A stretch of 64,000 nucleotides of DNA from Collinsella sp. GTDB lineage: Bacteria > Actinomycetota > Coriobacteriia > Coriobacteriales > Coriobacteriaceae. The notes under the pieces are model-generated. The model worked only from the letters and a program-made list of their open reading frames with translations. It was not told the origin of the DNA and made no database searches. The position numbers and the translations under genes are program-made. Location: NCBI GenBank assembly GCA_018380195.1, contig JAGZUC010000008.1:1-64000 (forward strand). Direction: 5' to 3'. Positions 1-6,785 of this stretch are shown here, in pieces. The first letter of the stretch is position 1. Every line of letters begins with the position of its first letter.

Positions 1-66
1 GCCCGAACCCCGTGAGGGCCGGCGCCTTTAGACGCGTGCCGGAAATCCAAGGGTTATACCCTAAGA

Positions 67-95
67 GCAAACCACCCCTTTTAGGGGTGGTTTTG
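67..95 (+). terminator. Rho-independent terminator of a gene upstream of the window
   Basis: An 11-bp stem with a T-rich loop (left arm 69-79, right arm 83-93) runs into a short T run. It would end a transcript entering from the left edge. Positions 1-66 hold only a few codons before stops in two frames, so the upstream gene cannot be identified. Confidence 0.75.
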
Positions 96-106
96 ATTGA
101 AGAAAA

Positions 107-140
107 CCTGCCAAAAAGGGACAGGTTAATTTTGGTAGGT
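107..140 (+). repeat. 34-nt palindromic repeat, left copy
   Basis: This stretch matches the reverse complement of 1901-1934 at 32 of 34 positions. The unit is itself a hairpin: CCTGCCAAAA near its start pairs with TTTTGGTAGG near its end through one wobble. With its partner it brackets the sigma factor and anti-sigma pair. It may be a REP-like intergenic element or an end of a small mobile module; no transposase is present. Confidence 0.7.
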
Positions 141-156
141 TATTCCTGCTTGAATT

Positions 157-185
157 TGAAACATTTCGTTCGGTCAAAGCGTATC
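157..185 (+). promoter_or_regulatory. Candidate ECF-type promoter of the sigma factor gene
   Basis: TGAAAC at 157-162 and CGTATC at 180-185 are separated by 17 nt. This GAAAC plus CGT pattern is typical of ECF sigma-factor promoters and unlike the house-keeping promoters elsewhere in the window. Its place just before the ECF gene suggests autoregulation. Confidence 0.6.
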
Positions 186-233
186 TATGGTGAGGGCCTC
201 ACCAAGAATTATTAACGTCACCGGGAGGTGATT

Positions 234-752
234 ATGGAAGAACAAGCATTTAGACAGGCGGTTGAAGATCACAGAGATGTCGTGTTTCGAATCGCATTGA
301 CGTATCTGCGCGATCGTGCCGATGCCGACGATGTCGCTCAAGACGTCTTTCTGAAGTTACTCAAAAGCGATGCGCAATTTGAAAGCTGGGAACATCTTCG
401 TCGATGGCTTATCCGGGTCACGATCAATGAATGCAAATCTCTCTTTCGAAAGCCATGGAGGCGTGTGGAGGATATTGAGAACCTGGCCGATTCGCTTTCG
501 ACGGCGCAGGAGGAGACCAAGGCGGTCCTGTCAGACGTTATGCGACTTCCGGAACGATTCCGTGTTCCCATCATGCTCTATTACTATCTGGGCTTTTCGA
601 CCTCAGAGATTGCCGAGTTATTGCATGTGCCAGCCGCGACTGTTCGAACGCGTTTGGCTCGCGGCAGATCGAAGCTCAAGTTCATCCTAGAGGAGGGCGA
701 CCGTGAAATCCAATCAAATCAAGCAGGCCTTCGAGTCCGTCCAAGCCGATAG
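234..752 (+). CDS. ECF-family RNA polymerase sigma factor
   Basis: A 172-residue sigma-70 family protein of the ECF type, expected to direct RNA polymerase to a small regulon. The N-terminal half carries the region 2 pattern (DADDVAQDVFLKLL, about residues 31-44, then RRWLIRVTINECKSLFR). The C-terminal half carries region 4 with its helix-turn-helix (GFSTSEIAELLHVPAATVRTRLARGR, about residues 122-147, shown here only as a landmark). ATG 234 is preferred over GTG 228 because GGGAGG lies at 223-228, at good spacing. The 3' end overlaps the next gene by 50 nt, which indicates translational coupling with its membrane partner. Composition is more AT-rich than the ribosomal genes that follow, consistent with an accessory module. 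Confidence 0.9.
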   Translation: MEEQAFRQAVEDHRDVVFRIALTYLRDRADADDVAQDVFLKLLKSDAQFESWEHLRRWLIRVTINECKSLFRKPWRRVEDIENLADSLSTAQEETKAVLSDVMRLPERFRVPIMLYYYLGFSTSEIAELLHVPAATVRTRLARGRSKLKFILEEGDREIQSNQAGLRVRPSR

Positions 753-1779
753 CGATCTTGCTGACCGTGTTCTTTATGCCGCTGCTGGTGAGCCGCTTCG
801 CCGAAAGGGTCACGCGAAGCCTCTGTATGTTGCCGTGATCGGATGCCTTGCCGGAGTGCTGGCGACCGGAGGGGTCGCCTACGCCGTCGTCAATTCCAGC
901 TATTTTGCCTCTGCCTGGGGAAACCACGGCAACGGGGATTCCATTACCTGGACCAACGGCGGCTCATCGGGAACTAAATATACCTACACCAGAGAGTTTG
1001 GCGATGGCATCGCGCCCCAAAGCCTGGAAGGCGCAGTCCAGGAGGTTAATCTGTCCGTCGAGGGCAACGGCTATACGCTTGATATCCATGAGATGGCAAT
1101 CGACCAAAACGGCTGCGGAGCCGTGACGTTTACGTTGTCCAATCCAAATGGAGTTAACTACTACAAGCCAGCAGCAGAGATTGGCGAACTTGTTCTCTAT
1201 GGTGAAGAAGAGCAGGGCATCGGCACGCCCGATATGAAGTTCGGCGAGGAATGGCCTGACACACGCAGCACAATTGATAAGGACACATCAAGCGATACTG
1301 TCATTAATGGCACGATGTACTTTGCCGCTATGGATCGCGAGCGAGATTTGCAACATGCTGTCACCTGGAATATCCACTGGACCGAGGGTGAAGGTGAGAG
1401 TGCGAGGCGGTTTGAGGCGTCGACACCCGAGTTCAATATTGGAGCGTACGTCGATACAAAGGAACTCCGCTCCGGTGACTCGCCTCTTGAGATTAGCCCG
1501 TTTTCCATCCAGACGCACATCGATGATTTGGGCTATGAAGCAGTTGATAATAAGCTGACCGTCAGCTACAAGGATGGATCGGAGCAGATTATCGAAGATG
1601 ACGACGCAGGGGTGTTCAACTTATATTTTTCTTATGGGCGCAATAGCGGAGAGAACATCTGGGTGCCAACGAAGTTGATTGATGTCGATCAAGTTGTCTC
1701 GGTAACCCTTGAAATTGTGAGGTATACATCAACAGGGGAGACCGAAACGAAAGAGCCCTTTACCATCGTCTATTCGTAA
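703..1779 (+). CDS. Single-pass membrane protein, probable anti-sigma factor
   Basis: A 358-residue protein with a short cytoplasmic N-terminus, one transmembrane segment at about residues 41-63, and a large extracytoplasmic domain of about 290 residues. The layout and the overlap with the ECF sigma gene fit an anti-sigma factor that binds the sigma factor inside the cell and senses a signal outside. The HxxxCxxC motif of zinc-binding anti-sigma factors is not seen in the N-terminus. It resembles the extracytoplasmic-domain proteins paired with ECF factors in Firmicutes and Actinobacteria, but I cannot name its family. The start is GTG 703, preceded by GAGGAGGGCGACC. The pairing is inferred from position and topology. 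Confidence 0.7.
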   Translation: MKSNQIKQAFESVQADSDLADRVLYAAAGEPLRRKGHAKPLYVAVIGCLAGVLATGGVAYAVVNSSYFASAWGNHGNGDSITWTNGGSSGTKYTYTREFGDGIAPQSLEGAVQEVNLSVEGNGYTLDIHEMAIDQNGCGAVTFTLSNPNGVNYYKPAAEIGELVLYGEEEQGIGTPDMKFGEEWPDTRSTIDKDTSSDTVINGTMYFAAMDRERDLQHAVTWNIHWTEGEGESARRFEASTPEFNIGAYVDTKELRSGDSPLEISPFSIQTHIDDLGYEAVDNKLTVSYKDGSEQIIEDDDAGVFNLYFSYGRNSGENIWVPTKLIDVDQVVSVTLEIVRYTSTGETETKEPFTIVYS

Positions 1780-1784
1780 GATTT

Positions 1785-1819
1785 GGGGCCGCTTCCTACT
1801 AGGGGAAGCGGCCTCTTTT
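1785..1819 (+). terminator. Terminator after the sigma/anti-sigma operon
   Basis: GGCCGCTTCC at 87-96 of this line block (1787-1796) pairs with GGGAAGCGGCC at about 1803-1813 across a 6-nt loop and is followed by TCTTTT. It lies six bases after the anti-sigma stop codon. Confidence 0.85.
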
Positions 1820-1900
1820 GCGTTAAATGGAAACGCCGCCGATTTCCATGCGACAGATGAGAGCAGATTACCGCTGGAGCGCGACGTTTCCCCAGATAAA

Positions 1901-1934
1901 ACCGACCAAAATAAACCTGTCCCTTTTTGGCAGG
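1901..1934 (-). repeat. 34-nt palindromic repeat, right copy
   Basis: This is the inverted partner of 107-140 (32 of 34 matches after reverse complementing). Together the two copies frame a 1.76-kb module made of promoter, sigma factor, anti-sigma factor and terminator. Confidence 0.7.
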
Positions 1935-1957
1935 GAACGTTGCCCCGACGAGCACAT

Positions 1958-2098
1958 CGGATTCCCGGCACGGGCGGCACGGGGGTTAAGTTTGTCGCGA
2001 GTTCCGCACGAGCCGGAGAGCACTTAATGTGCTCTCCGTGCGAGCCAGGACTGTAGAGCAGCAAACTTAACCCCCGTGCCGCCCGTGCCGGGAATCCG
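1958..2098 (+). repeat. Long hairpin element, copy 1 (67-nt core, 37-bp perfect arms)
   Basis: Left arm 1958-1994 and right arm 2062-2098 are perfect reverse complements over 37 bp. Between them is a 67-nt core (1995-2061) that folds again: GGAGAGCAC and GTGCTCTCC enclose TTAAT, with imperfect outer pairing. The same core, same length, occurs at 19271-19337 and inverted at 55635-55701, while the arms differ. No T run follows, so it is not a simple terminator. It lies between the anti-sigma gene and the rpsL promoter. Confidence 0.9.
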
Positions 2099-2157
2099 CC
2101 CCCGCGCACAGGAGGGGATTCCTTTTGTGTAGGCTTTGCGGAAATGTGCTAATTTTA

Positions 2158-2210
2158 GGATACGCCCGGCGGCGTGGTCTGTTGACGGCACAGCTAACGG
2201 CACGTATCCT
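2158..2210 (+). promoter_or_regulatory. Promoter of the rpsL operon with upstream motif
   Basis: TTGACG (2182-2187) and TATCCT (2205-2210) are separated by 17 nt, a good house-keeping promoter, giving a leader of about 85 nt before rpsL. Just upstream, 2158-2180 has GGATACGCCCG followed by GGCGTGG, which resembles sequences at 19438-19462 and 21303-21327 ahead of rplC and rplB. Confidence 0.7.
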
Positions 2211-2303
2211 ATCGAACTGCGTGTTTCGTAGGGGGATGCTGACCCCTCGATTCAAGCCGTTGCACTTTACAGAAAGCTGGAATCATTCGAGAAGGAGTAC
2301 GCT

Positions 2304-2681
2304 TTGCCTACTATTAACCAGCTGGTTCGCCAGGGCCGTCGTTCCGTGCCCAAGAAGTCCAAGAACGCTGCTCTGCAGCACAACTCCCAGAAGCGCGGCG
2401 TGTGCACCCGCGTCTTCACCACGAGCCCCAAGAAGCCGAACTCGGCTCTTCGTAAGGTTGCCCGTGTTCGCCTTGTCAACGGCATCGAAGTTACTGCTTA
2501 CATCCCGGGTGAGGGCCACAACCTGCAGGAGCACTCCATCGTGCTCGTCCGCGGCGGTCGTGTCCGTGACCTCCCTGGTGTCCGTTATCACGTCATCCGT
2601 GGCGCCTACGACGCTGCTCCGGTCCAGAACCGTATGCAGGCCCGTTCCAAGTACGGTGCTAAGCGCCCCAAGGCTAAATAA
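2304..2681 (+). CDS. rpsL: 30S ribosomal protein S12
   Basis: A 125-residue S12, a decoding-centre protein of the small subunit. The family signature is clear from MPTINQLVR through PKKPNSALRKVARVRL to the lysine-rich C-terminus. The lysine in the PKKPNS loop, where streptomycin-resistance changes occur, is of the ordinary susceptible form. The start is TTG at 2304: GAAGGAG lies 8-14 nt upstream and the next residues are the universal PTINQL, so no ATG start is possible. It heads rpsL-rpsG-fusA-rpsJ and is transcribed from the promoter at 2182-2210. Confidence 0.98.
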   Translation: MPTINQLVRQGRRSVPKKSKNAALQHNSQKRGVCTRVFTTSPKKPNSALRKVARVRLVNGIEVTAYIPGEGHNLQEHSIVLVRGGRVRDLPGVRYHVIRGAYDAAPVQNRMQARSKYGAKRPKAK

Positions 2682-2754
2682 GCCTGATAACGTTTTGATA
2701 CTTTCGCCGTGTACCGCCTAAGCGCCGCACGGTAGACACTTAAGGAGATTTCAC

Positions 2755-3228
2755 ATGCCGCGTCGTGCAGCAGCTAATCGTCGTGAGGTTCAGCCTGACG
2801 CCGTTTACAACAACCGCCTGGTGACTCAGCTCATCAACAAGGTCCTTCTTGACGGCAAGAAGGCCACCGCTGAGCGCATCGTTTACACCGCTTTCGAGAT
2901 CGTTGCCGAGAAGTCCGAGGGTGGCGACGCTCTCGCTACCTTCAAGAAGGCTATGGACAACGTCAAGCCCACGCTCGAGGTTAAGCCCAAGCGTGTCGGT
3001 GGCGCTACCTATCAGGTCCCGATGGAGGTCAACTCCCGTCGTTCCACCGCTCTGGGCATCCGCTGGATCGTCAACTTCTCCCGCGCTCGCAAGGAGAAGA
3101 CCATGGCCGAGCGTCTCGCCAACGAGATCCTCGACGCTTCCAACGGCCTGGGCGCTTCCGTCAAGAAGCGTGAGGACGTCTTCAAGATGGCCGAGGCCAA
3201 CCGCGCGTTCTCTCACTATCGTTGGTAA
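2755..3228 (+). CDS. rpsG: 30S ribosomal protein S7
   Basis: A 157-residue S7, the primary assembly protein of the 30S head that binds 16S rRNA near the E site. The family pattern MPRR...KVLLDGKKATAERIVYTA and the C-terminal AFSHYRW are present and the length is usual. AAGGAGA lies before ATG 2755. It follows rpsL after 73 nt and precedes fusA by 19 nt, as in the classical str operon, so all three are probably cotranscribed. Confidence 0.98.
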   Translation: MPRRAAANRREVQPDAVYNNRLVTQLINKVLLDGKKATAERIVYTAFEIVAEKSEGGDALATFKKAMDNVKPTLEVKPKRVGGATYQVPMEVNSRRSTALGIRWIVNFSRARKEKTMAERLANEILDASNGLGASVKKREDVFKMAEANRAFSHYRW

Positions 3229-3247
3229 GTTAAGGTAAGGAACTAAC

Positions 3248-5347
3248 ATGGCTAAGCCTAAGTACAAGCTTTCCGATACCCGTAACATCGGCATCATGGC
3301 CCACATCGATGCCGGTAAGACCACCACGACCGAGCGTATTCTTTACTACACCGGTAAGACCCACAAGATCGGTGAGGTCCATGAGGGCGCTGCCACCATG
3401 GACTGGATGGTTCAGGAGCAGGAGCGCGGCGTAACCATTACCTCCGCTGCTACCACGTGCTTCTGGAACAAGGACGGTAAGGACTACCGCATCCAGATCA
3501 TCGACACCCCGGGCCACGTTGACTTCACCGCCGAGGTCGAGCGCTGCCTGCGCGTCCTCGATGGCGCTGTCGCCGTCTTCGACGCCGTTGCCGGCGTTCA
3601 GCCCCAGTCTGAGACCGTTTGGCGTCAGGCTTCTACCTTCAACGTCCCCCGTATCGCCTTCATCAACAAGTATGACCGCGTGGGCGCTGACTTCTTCAAC
3701 GCTATCGAGACCATGAAGGATCGTCTCGACGCTAACGCCGTGGCCGCTCAGGTTCCGATGGGCGCCGAGGACAACTTCTGGGGCGTCATCGACCTCGTCA
3801 CCATGACTGCATGGGACTTCAAGGCCGACGACAAGGGCATGACCTACCCCGAGCCGATGGACGAGATCCCGGCTGAGTTCGCCGACATCGCTGCCACCAA
3901 GCGCGAGGAGCTCCTCGACGCTGCTGCCAGCTTTGACGACGAGCTCATGGAGAAGATCCTCATGGAGGAGGACTTCACCGTCGAGGAGCTCAAGGCTGCT
4001 CTGCGCAAGGGCGTTCTGGCCAACGAGCTCAACCTCGTCTTCGTGGGCTCCGCCTACAAGAACAAGGGCGTCCAGGAGCTGCTCGACGCTGTCGTCGACT
4101 ACCTGCCCAGCCCGCTTGACGTCGAGGCCGTCACCGGTACCGATCCGGACACCGGCGAGGAGATCGAGCGTCATCCTTCCTTCGACGAGCCCTTCTCCGG
4201 CCTGGTCTTCAAGATCATGACCGACCCGTTCGTCGGTAAGCTCACCTACGTCCGCGTTTACTCCGGCCGCGCCGAGTCCGGCTCCTATGTTGTCAACGCT
4301 TCCAACGGTCAGCGCGAGCGCCTCGGCCGCATCCTCGAGATGAACGCCGCCGAGCGTATCGACCGTGACGACGCCGCTGCCGGCGACATCGTCGCTTGCG
4401 TCGGCTTCAAGAACTCCACCACCGGTGACACCCTGTGCGAAGAGGGCAAGGAGATCGTCCTCGAGAAGATCGAGTTCGCTAAGCCCGTTATCGACGTTGC
4501 CATCGAGCCCAAGACCAAGGCCGAGCAGGACAAGATGTCCCTGGCTCTGACCAAGCTCGCCGAGGAGGACCCGACCTTCCAGGTGTCCACCAACCACGAG
4601 ACCGGCCAGACCATCATCGCCGGCATGGGCGAGCTGCACCTCGAGATCATCGTCGACCGTCTGCTCCGTGAGTTCAAGGTTGACGCTAACGTTGGTAAGC
4701 CCCAGGTTGCCTACCGCGAGACCGCTGGTCACGACGTCGAGAAGGCTGAGGGCAAGTTCGTCCGTCAGTCCGGCGGTCGCGGTCAGTACGGCCACGCCGT
4801 CATCAAGCTCGAGAAGATGGAGGAGGGCTTCGGCTACGAGTTCGTCAACGCTATCGTCGGCGGCGTCGTGCCCAAGGAGTACATCCCGTCCATCGACAAG
4901 GGCATCCAGGAGGCCCTGAACACTGGTGTTATCGCCGGCTTCCCGGTCCTCGACGTCAAGGTCACCCTGTTCGACGGTTCTTACCACGAGGTCGACTCCT
5001 CCGAGGCCGCCTTCAAGATTGCCGGTTCCATGGCTATCAAGGACGCTCTCAAGAAGTCCGACCCGCAGTTGCTCGAGCCGATCATGGCTGTCGAGGTCGA
5101 GACCCCCGAGCAGTACATGGGCGACGTTATGGGCAACCTCTCCGGTCGCCGCGGCAAGATCGAGGGCATGGAGGATCGCAAGAACAGCAAGCTCATCCGT
5201 GCCAAGGTGCCGCTGGGCGAGATGTTCGGTTACGCTACCGACCTTCGCTCCCAGACCCAGGGCCGTGCATCCTACACGATGCAGTTCGACTCTTATGAGC
5301 CCGCGCCCAAGTCCATCGTGGACGAGGTCATGAGCAAGAACGCCTAA
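3248..5347 (+). CDS. fusA: Elongation factor G
   Basis: A 699-residue translocation GTPase. The P-loop AHIDAGKTTTTER (about residues 18-30), the switch II motif DTPGH (86-90) and domains II to V with the usual C-terminus are all present. The G4 motif, normally NKMD, reads NKYD (residues 140-143), a departure from the textbook sequence. The start is ATG 3248 after GGTAAGGA. In the classical str operon tuf follows fusA; here rpsJ follows after 60 nt, so EF-Tu must be encoded elsewhere. Codon choice is strongly biased to C-ending and GAG/AAG codons, as expected for very high expression. Confidence 0.98.
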   Translation: MAKPKYKLSDTRNIGIMAHIDAGKTTTTERILYYTGKTHKIGEVHEGAATMDWMVQEQERGVTITSAATTCFWNKDGKDYRIQIIDTPGHVDFTAEVERCLRVLDGAVAVFDAVAGVQPQSETVWRQASTFNVPRIAFINKYDRVGADFFNAIETMKDRLDANAVAAQVPMGAEDNFWGVIDLVTMTAWDFKADDKGMTYPEPMDEIPAEFADIAATKREELLDAAASFDDELMEKILMEEDFTVEELKAALRKGVLANELNLVFVGSAYKNKGVQELLDAVVDYLPSPLDVEAVTGTDPDTGEEIERHPSFDEPFSGLVFKIMTDPFVGKLTYVRVYSGRAESGSYVVNASNGQRERLGRILEMNAAERIDRDDAAAGDIVACVGFKNSTTGDTLCEEGKEIVLEKIEFAKPVIDVAIEPKTKAEQDKMSLALTKLAEEDPTFQVSTNHETGQTIIAGMGELHLEIIVDRLLREFKVDANVGKPQVAYRETAGHDVEKAEGKFVRQSGGRGQYGHAVIKLEKMEEGFGYEFVNAIVGGVVPKEYIPSIDKGIQEALNTGVIAGFPVLDVKVTLFDGSYHEVDSSEAAFKIAGSMAIKDALKKSDPQLLEPIMAVEVETPEQYMGDVMGNLSGRRGKIEGMEDRKNSKLIRAKVPLGEMFGYATDLRSQTQGRASYTMQFDSYEPAPKSIVDEVMSKNA

Positions 5348-5407
5348 GTTCGAGCTCCCTGTTACGTAATCCGCGAGAACATCTCTCGCACTCTTTGGAG
5401 GTTTAAG

Positions 5408-5716
5408 TTGGCTACCCAGAAGATCCGCATTCGCCTCAAGGGCTATGATCACGAGGTCGTCGATCAGTCCGCGAAGCTCATCGTCGAGACCGCTCAGAAG
5501 ACCGGCGCTCGCGTTTCCGGTCCTGTCCCCCTGCCCACCGAGCGCAACCTGTACACGGTTATCCGCTCGCCGCACGTGAACAAGGACTCCCGTGAGCAGT
5601 TCGAGATGCGCACCCACAAGCGCCTCATCGACATCCTCGACCCCACCTCGGGCACCGTTGATTCGCTCATGCGTCTCGACCTCCCCGCTGGCGTCGACAT
5701 CGACATCAAGCTCTAA
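5408..5716 (+). CDS. rpsJ: 30S ribosomal protein S10
   Basis: A 102-residue S10 with the family pattern KIRIRLKGYDHEVVDQSA, the GPVPLPT loop and a C-terminal acidic end. The start is TTG 5408 behind a strong GGAGGTTT; no ATG is near. In most bacteria rpsJ leads directly into rplC and the S10 operon. Here a strong terminator follows 20 nt downstream and rplC is 14 kb away, so S10 has become the last gene of the str operon. It also serves in transcription antitermination as NusE. Confidence 0.97.
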   Translation: MATQKIRIRLKGYDHEVVDQSAKLIVETAQKTGARVSGPVPLPTERNLYTVIRSPHVNKDSREQFEMRTHKRLIDILDPTSGTVDSLMRLDLPAGVDIDIKL

Positions 5717-5735
5717 GCGATATTGCTCATAGCTT

Positions 5736-5776
5736 AAAGAGCCCCGCTGCCATTATGGTAGCGGGGCTCTTTTGTT
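5736..5776 (+). terminator. Terminator after rpsJ
   Basis: AGAGCCCCGCTGCC pairs with the GTAGCGGGGCTCT that follows a short loop and is followed by TTTTGTTTT. It ends the rpsL-rpsG-fusA-rpsJ transcript and separates S10 from the rest of the S10 gene string. Confidence 0.92.
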
Positions 5777-5832
5777 TTGAATGGTGGCCTTGGGGGCCCG
5801 GATAATGCGGCCGAATGGGTGGCTATGGCGTC

Positions 5833-6609
5833 TTATTTACCCATGGGGCGCAGCGATGCCTCCTCAAAATGGAAGGATCGCAAGTCGTCTTCCGTTTCGA
5901 TGCACGCGCGACCAAAGTCATCGACCGTTTGAAAGATGCCGCGTGCCAGCTCGTCACCGACAGGGGAACGGGCGATAACGGTTTCCCCTATCCAATTGAG
6001 GTGAGCTAGATAATCATCGTGGACGGGCGCGAGCGGTCCGGCGTCTTCTTCCATGGCGTTGAGGCGTTCTGCCCACGCATCTACAGCGTTCACGACTGCG
6101 TGATAGACCTGTTTGAGTAGCACATCGACGGCGGGAACGTTTTCGTTGAGATCCGAGAGACCGATTGCGGGCAGGCCGCCATCGGGAACCTCCGCGGGCA
6201 CATAGTTCACGTTGACGCCGATGCCACAGACCGCAAAGGGGCTGCCTTCGTTATCGCGTGCGGCCTCGACCAGAATGCCGCCGAGCTTGCGTCCTCGCGC
6301 GACAAGGTCGTTGGGCCATTTAAGGCGAATCTCGTTTGCAAGACCCTGCTTTTCGAGTGCTTCGAGCACCGCTAGGCCGCTGACGGCGGCAAGACCAGAG
6401 AACTTTGCAGGATTAACGCATGGGCGCAGGACAATCGAAAGCAATAAGTTGCCGACGGTTGAGTCCCACTTGTGCCCGCGCCGACCGCGTCCTTCTGTCT
6501 GAGCCCGGGCGGCAAGTCCTGTGCCGTGCGGCGCTCCCTGTTTTCCTGCCTCGAGCAGGTCATCGTTGGTCGATCCGGTTACGTCGGCTATCGTTAATTT
6601 GGCATCCAT
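5833..6609 (-). CDS. birA: Biotin--[acetyl-CoA carboxylase] ligase, catalytic-only form
   Basis: A 258-residue biotin protein ligase that joins biotin to the carrier lysine of AccB. The ligase motifs GRGRRGHKW (about residues 41-49) and KWPNDL (about 97-102) are present, and the C-terminal cap domain follows. The protein starts directly at the ligase domain, so it lacks the N-terminal DNA-binding domain of E. coli BirA and should not repress transcription. It is divergent from fabH, and the shared 176-bp region holds the operators of the fatty-acid operon. That placement next to accB and accC fits its role in activating acetyl-CoA carboxylase. Confidence 0.92.
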   Translation of the reverse strand: MDAKLTIADVTGSTNDDLLEAGKQGAPHGTGLAARAQTEGRGRRGHKWDSTVGNLLLSIVLRPCVNPAKFSGLAAVSGLAVLEALEKQGLANEIRLKWPNDLVARGRKLGGILVEAARDNEGSPFAVCGIGVNVNYVPAEVPDGGLPAIGLSDLNENVPAVDVLLKQVYHAVVNAVDAWAERLNAMEEDAGPLAPVHDDYLAHLNWIGETVIARSPVGDELARGIFQTVDDFGRACIETEDDLRSFHFEEASLRPMGK

Positions 6610-6704
6610 AACGGTTGCTACCTCCTAAGTTAATAAGGCAATCGCGTAATGGTGTCGAGAGATAGACACAATGTGAAGCCTTTGTCGCATTTGGACAATT
6701 TAAT

Positions 6705-6769
6705 GTTAACACGTCAACAACGACTAAAATGCGCTATCCTCTCTTGGTCGATGTAAACACGTCAACAAC
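6705..6769 (+). promoter_or_regulatory. Two direct operator-like repeats around the fabH promoter
   Basis: GTTAACACGTCAACAAC at 6705-6721 recurs as GTAAACACGTCAACAAC at 6753-6769, 48 bp apart. Each is a pseudo-palindrome (GTT...AAC). A TATCCT -10 element at 6735-6740, identical to that of rpsL, lies between them, so one repeat covers the -35 region and the other the start of transcription. This is the arrangement expected for a repressor of fatty-acid synthesis. The regulator is unknown, and the repeats do not match the Bacillus FapR site. Confidence 0.65.
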
Positions 6770-6785
6770 TCAAAGGAGGTTAGTG

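Noticed and set aside
12..215. A 67-codon frame at the left edge
   Set aside because: It runs through a terminator hairpin, the 34-nt repeat and the ECF promoter, and has no ribosome site.
107..1934. A complete insertion sequence
   Set aside because: Inverted repeats are present but no transposase; the enclosed genes are regulatory.
2125..2721. A plus-strand frame overlapping rpsL in another phase
   Set aside because: It covers the promoter and leader of rpsL and has codon use typical of a shadow frame.
3230..5617. Long minus-strand reading frame opposite fusA and similar ones opposite ygfK and xdhD (35694-38717, 38822-42253)
   Set aside because: They are shadows produced by the strong third-position GC of the real genes; no ribosome sites and no recognisable protein pattern.
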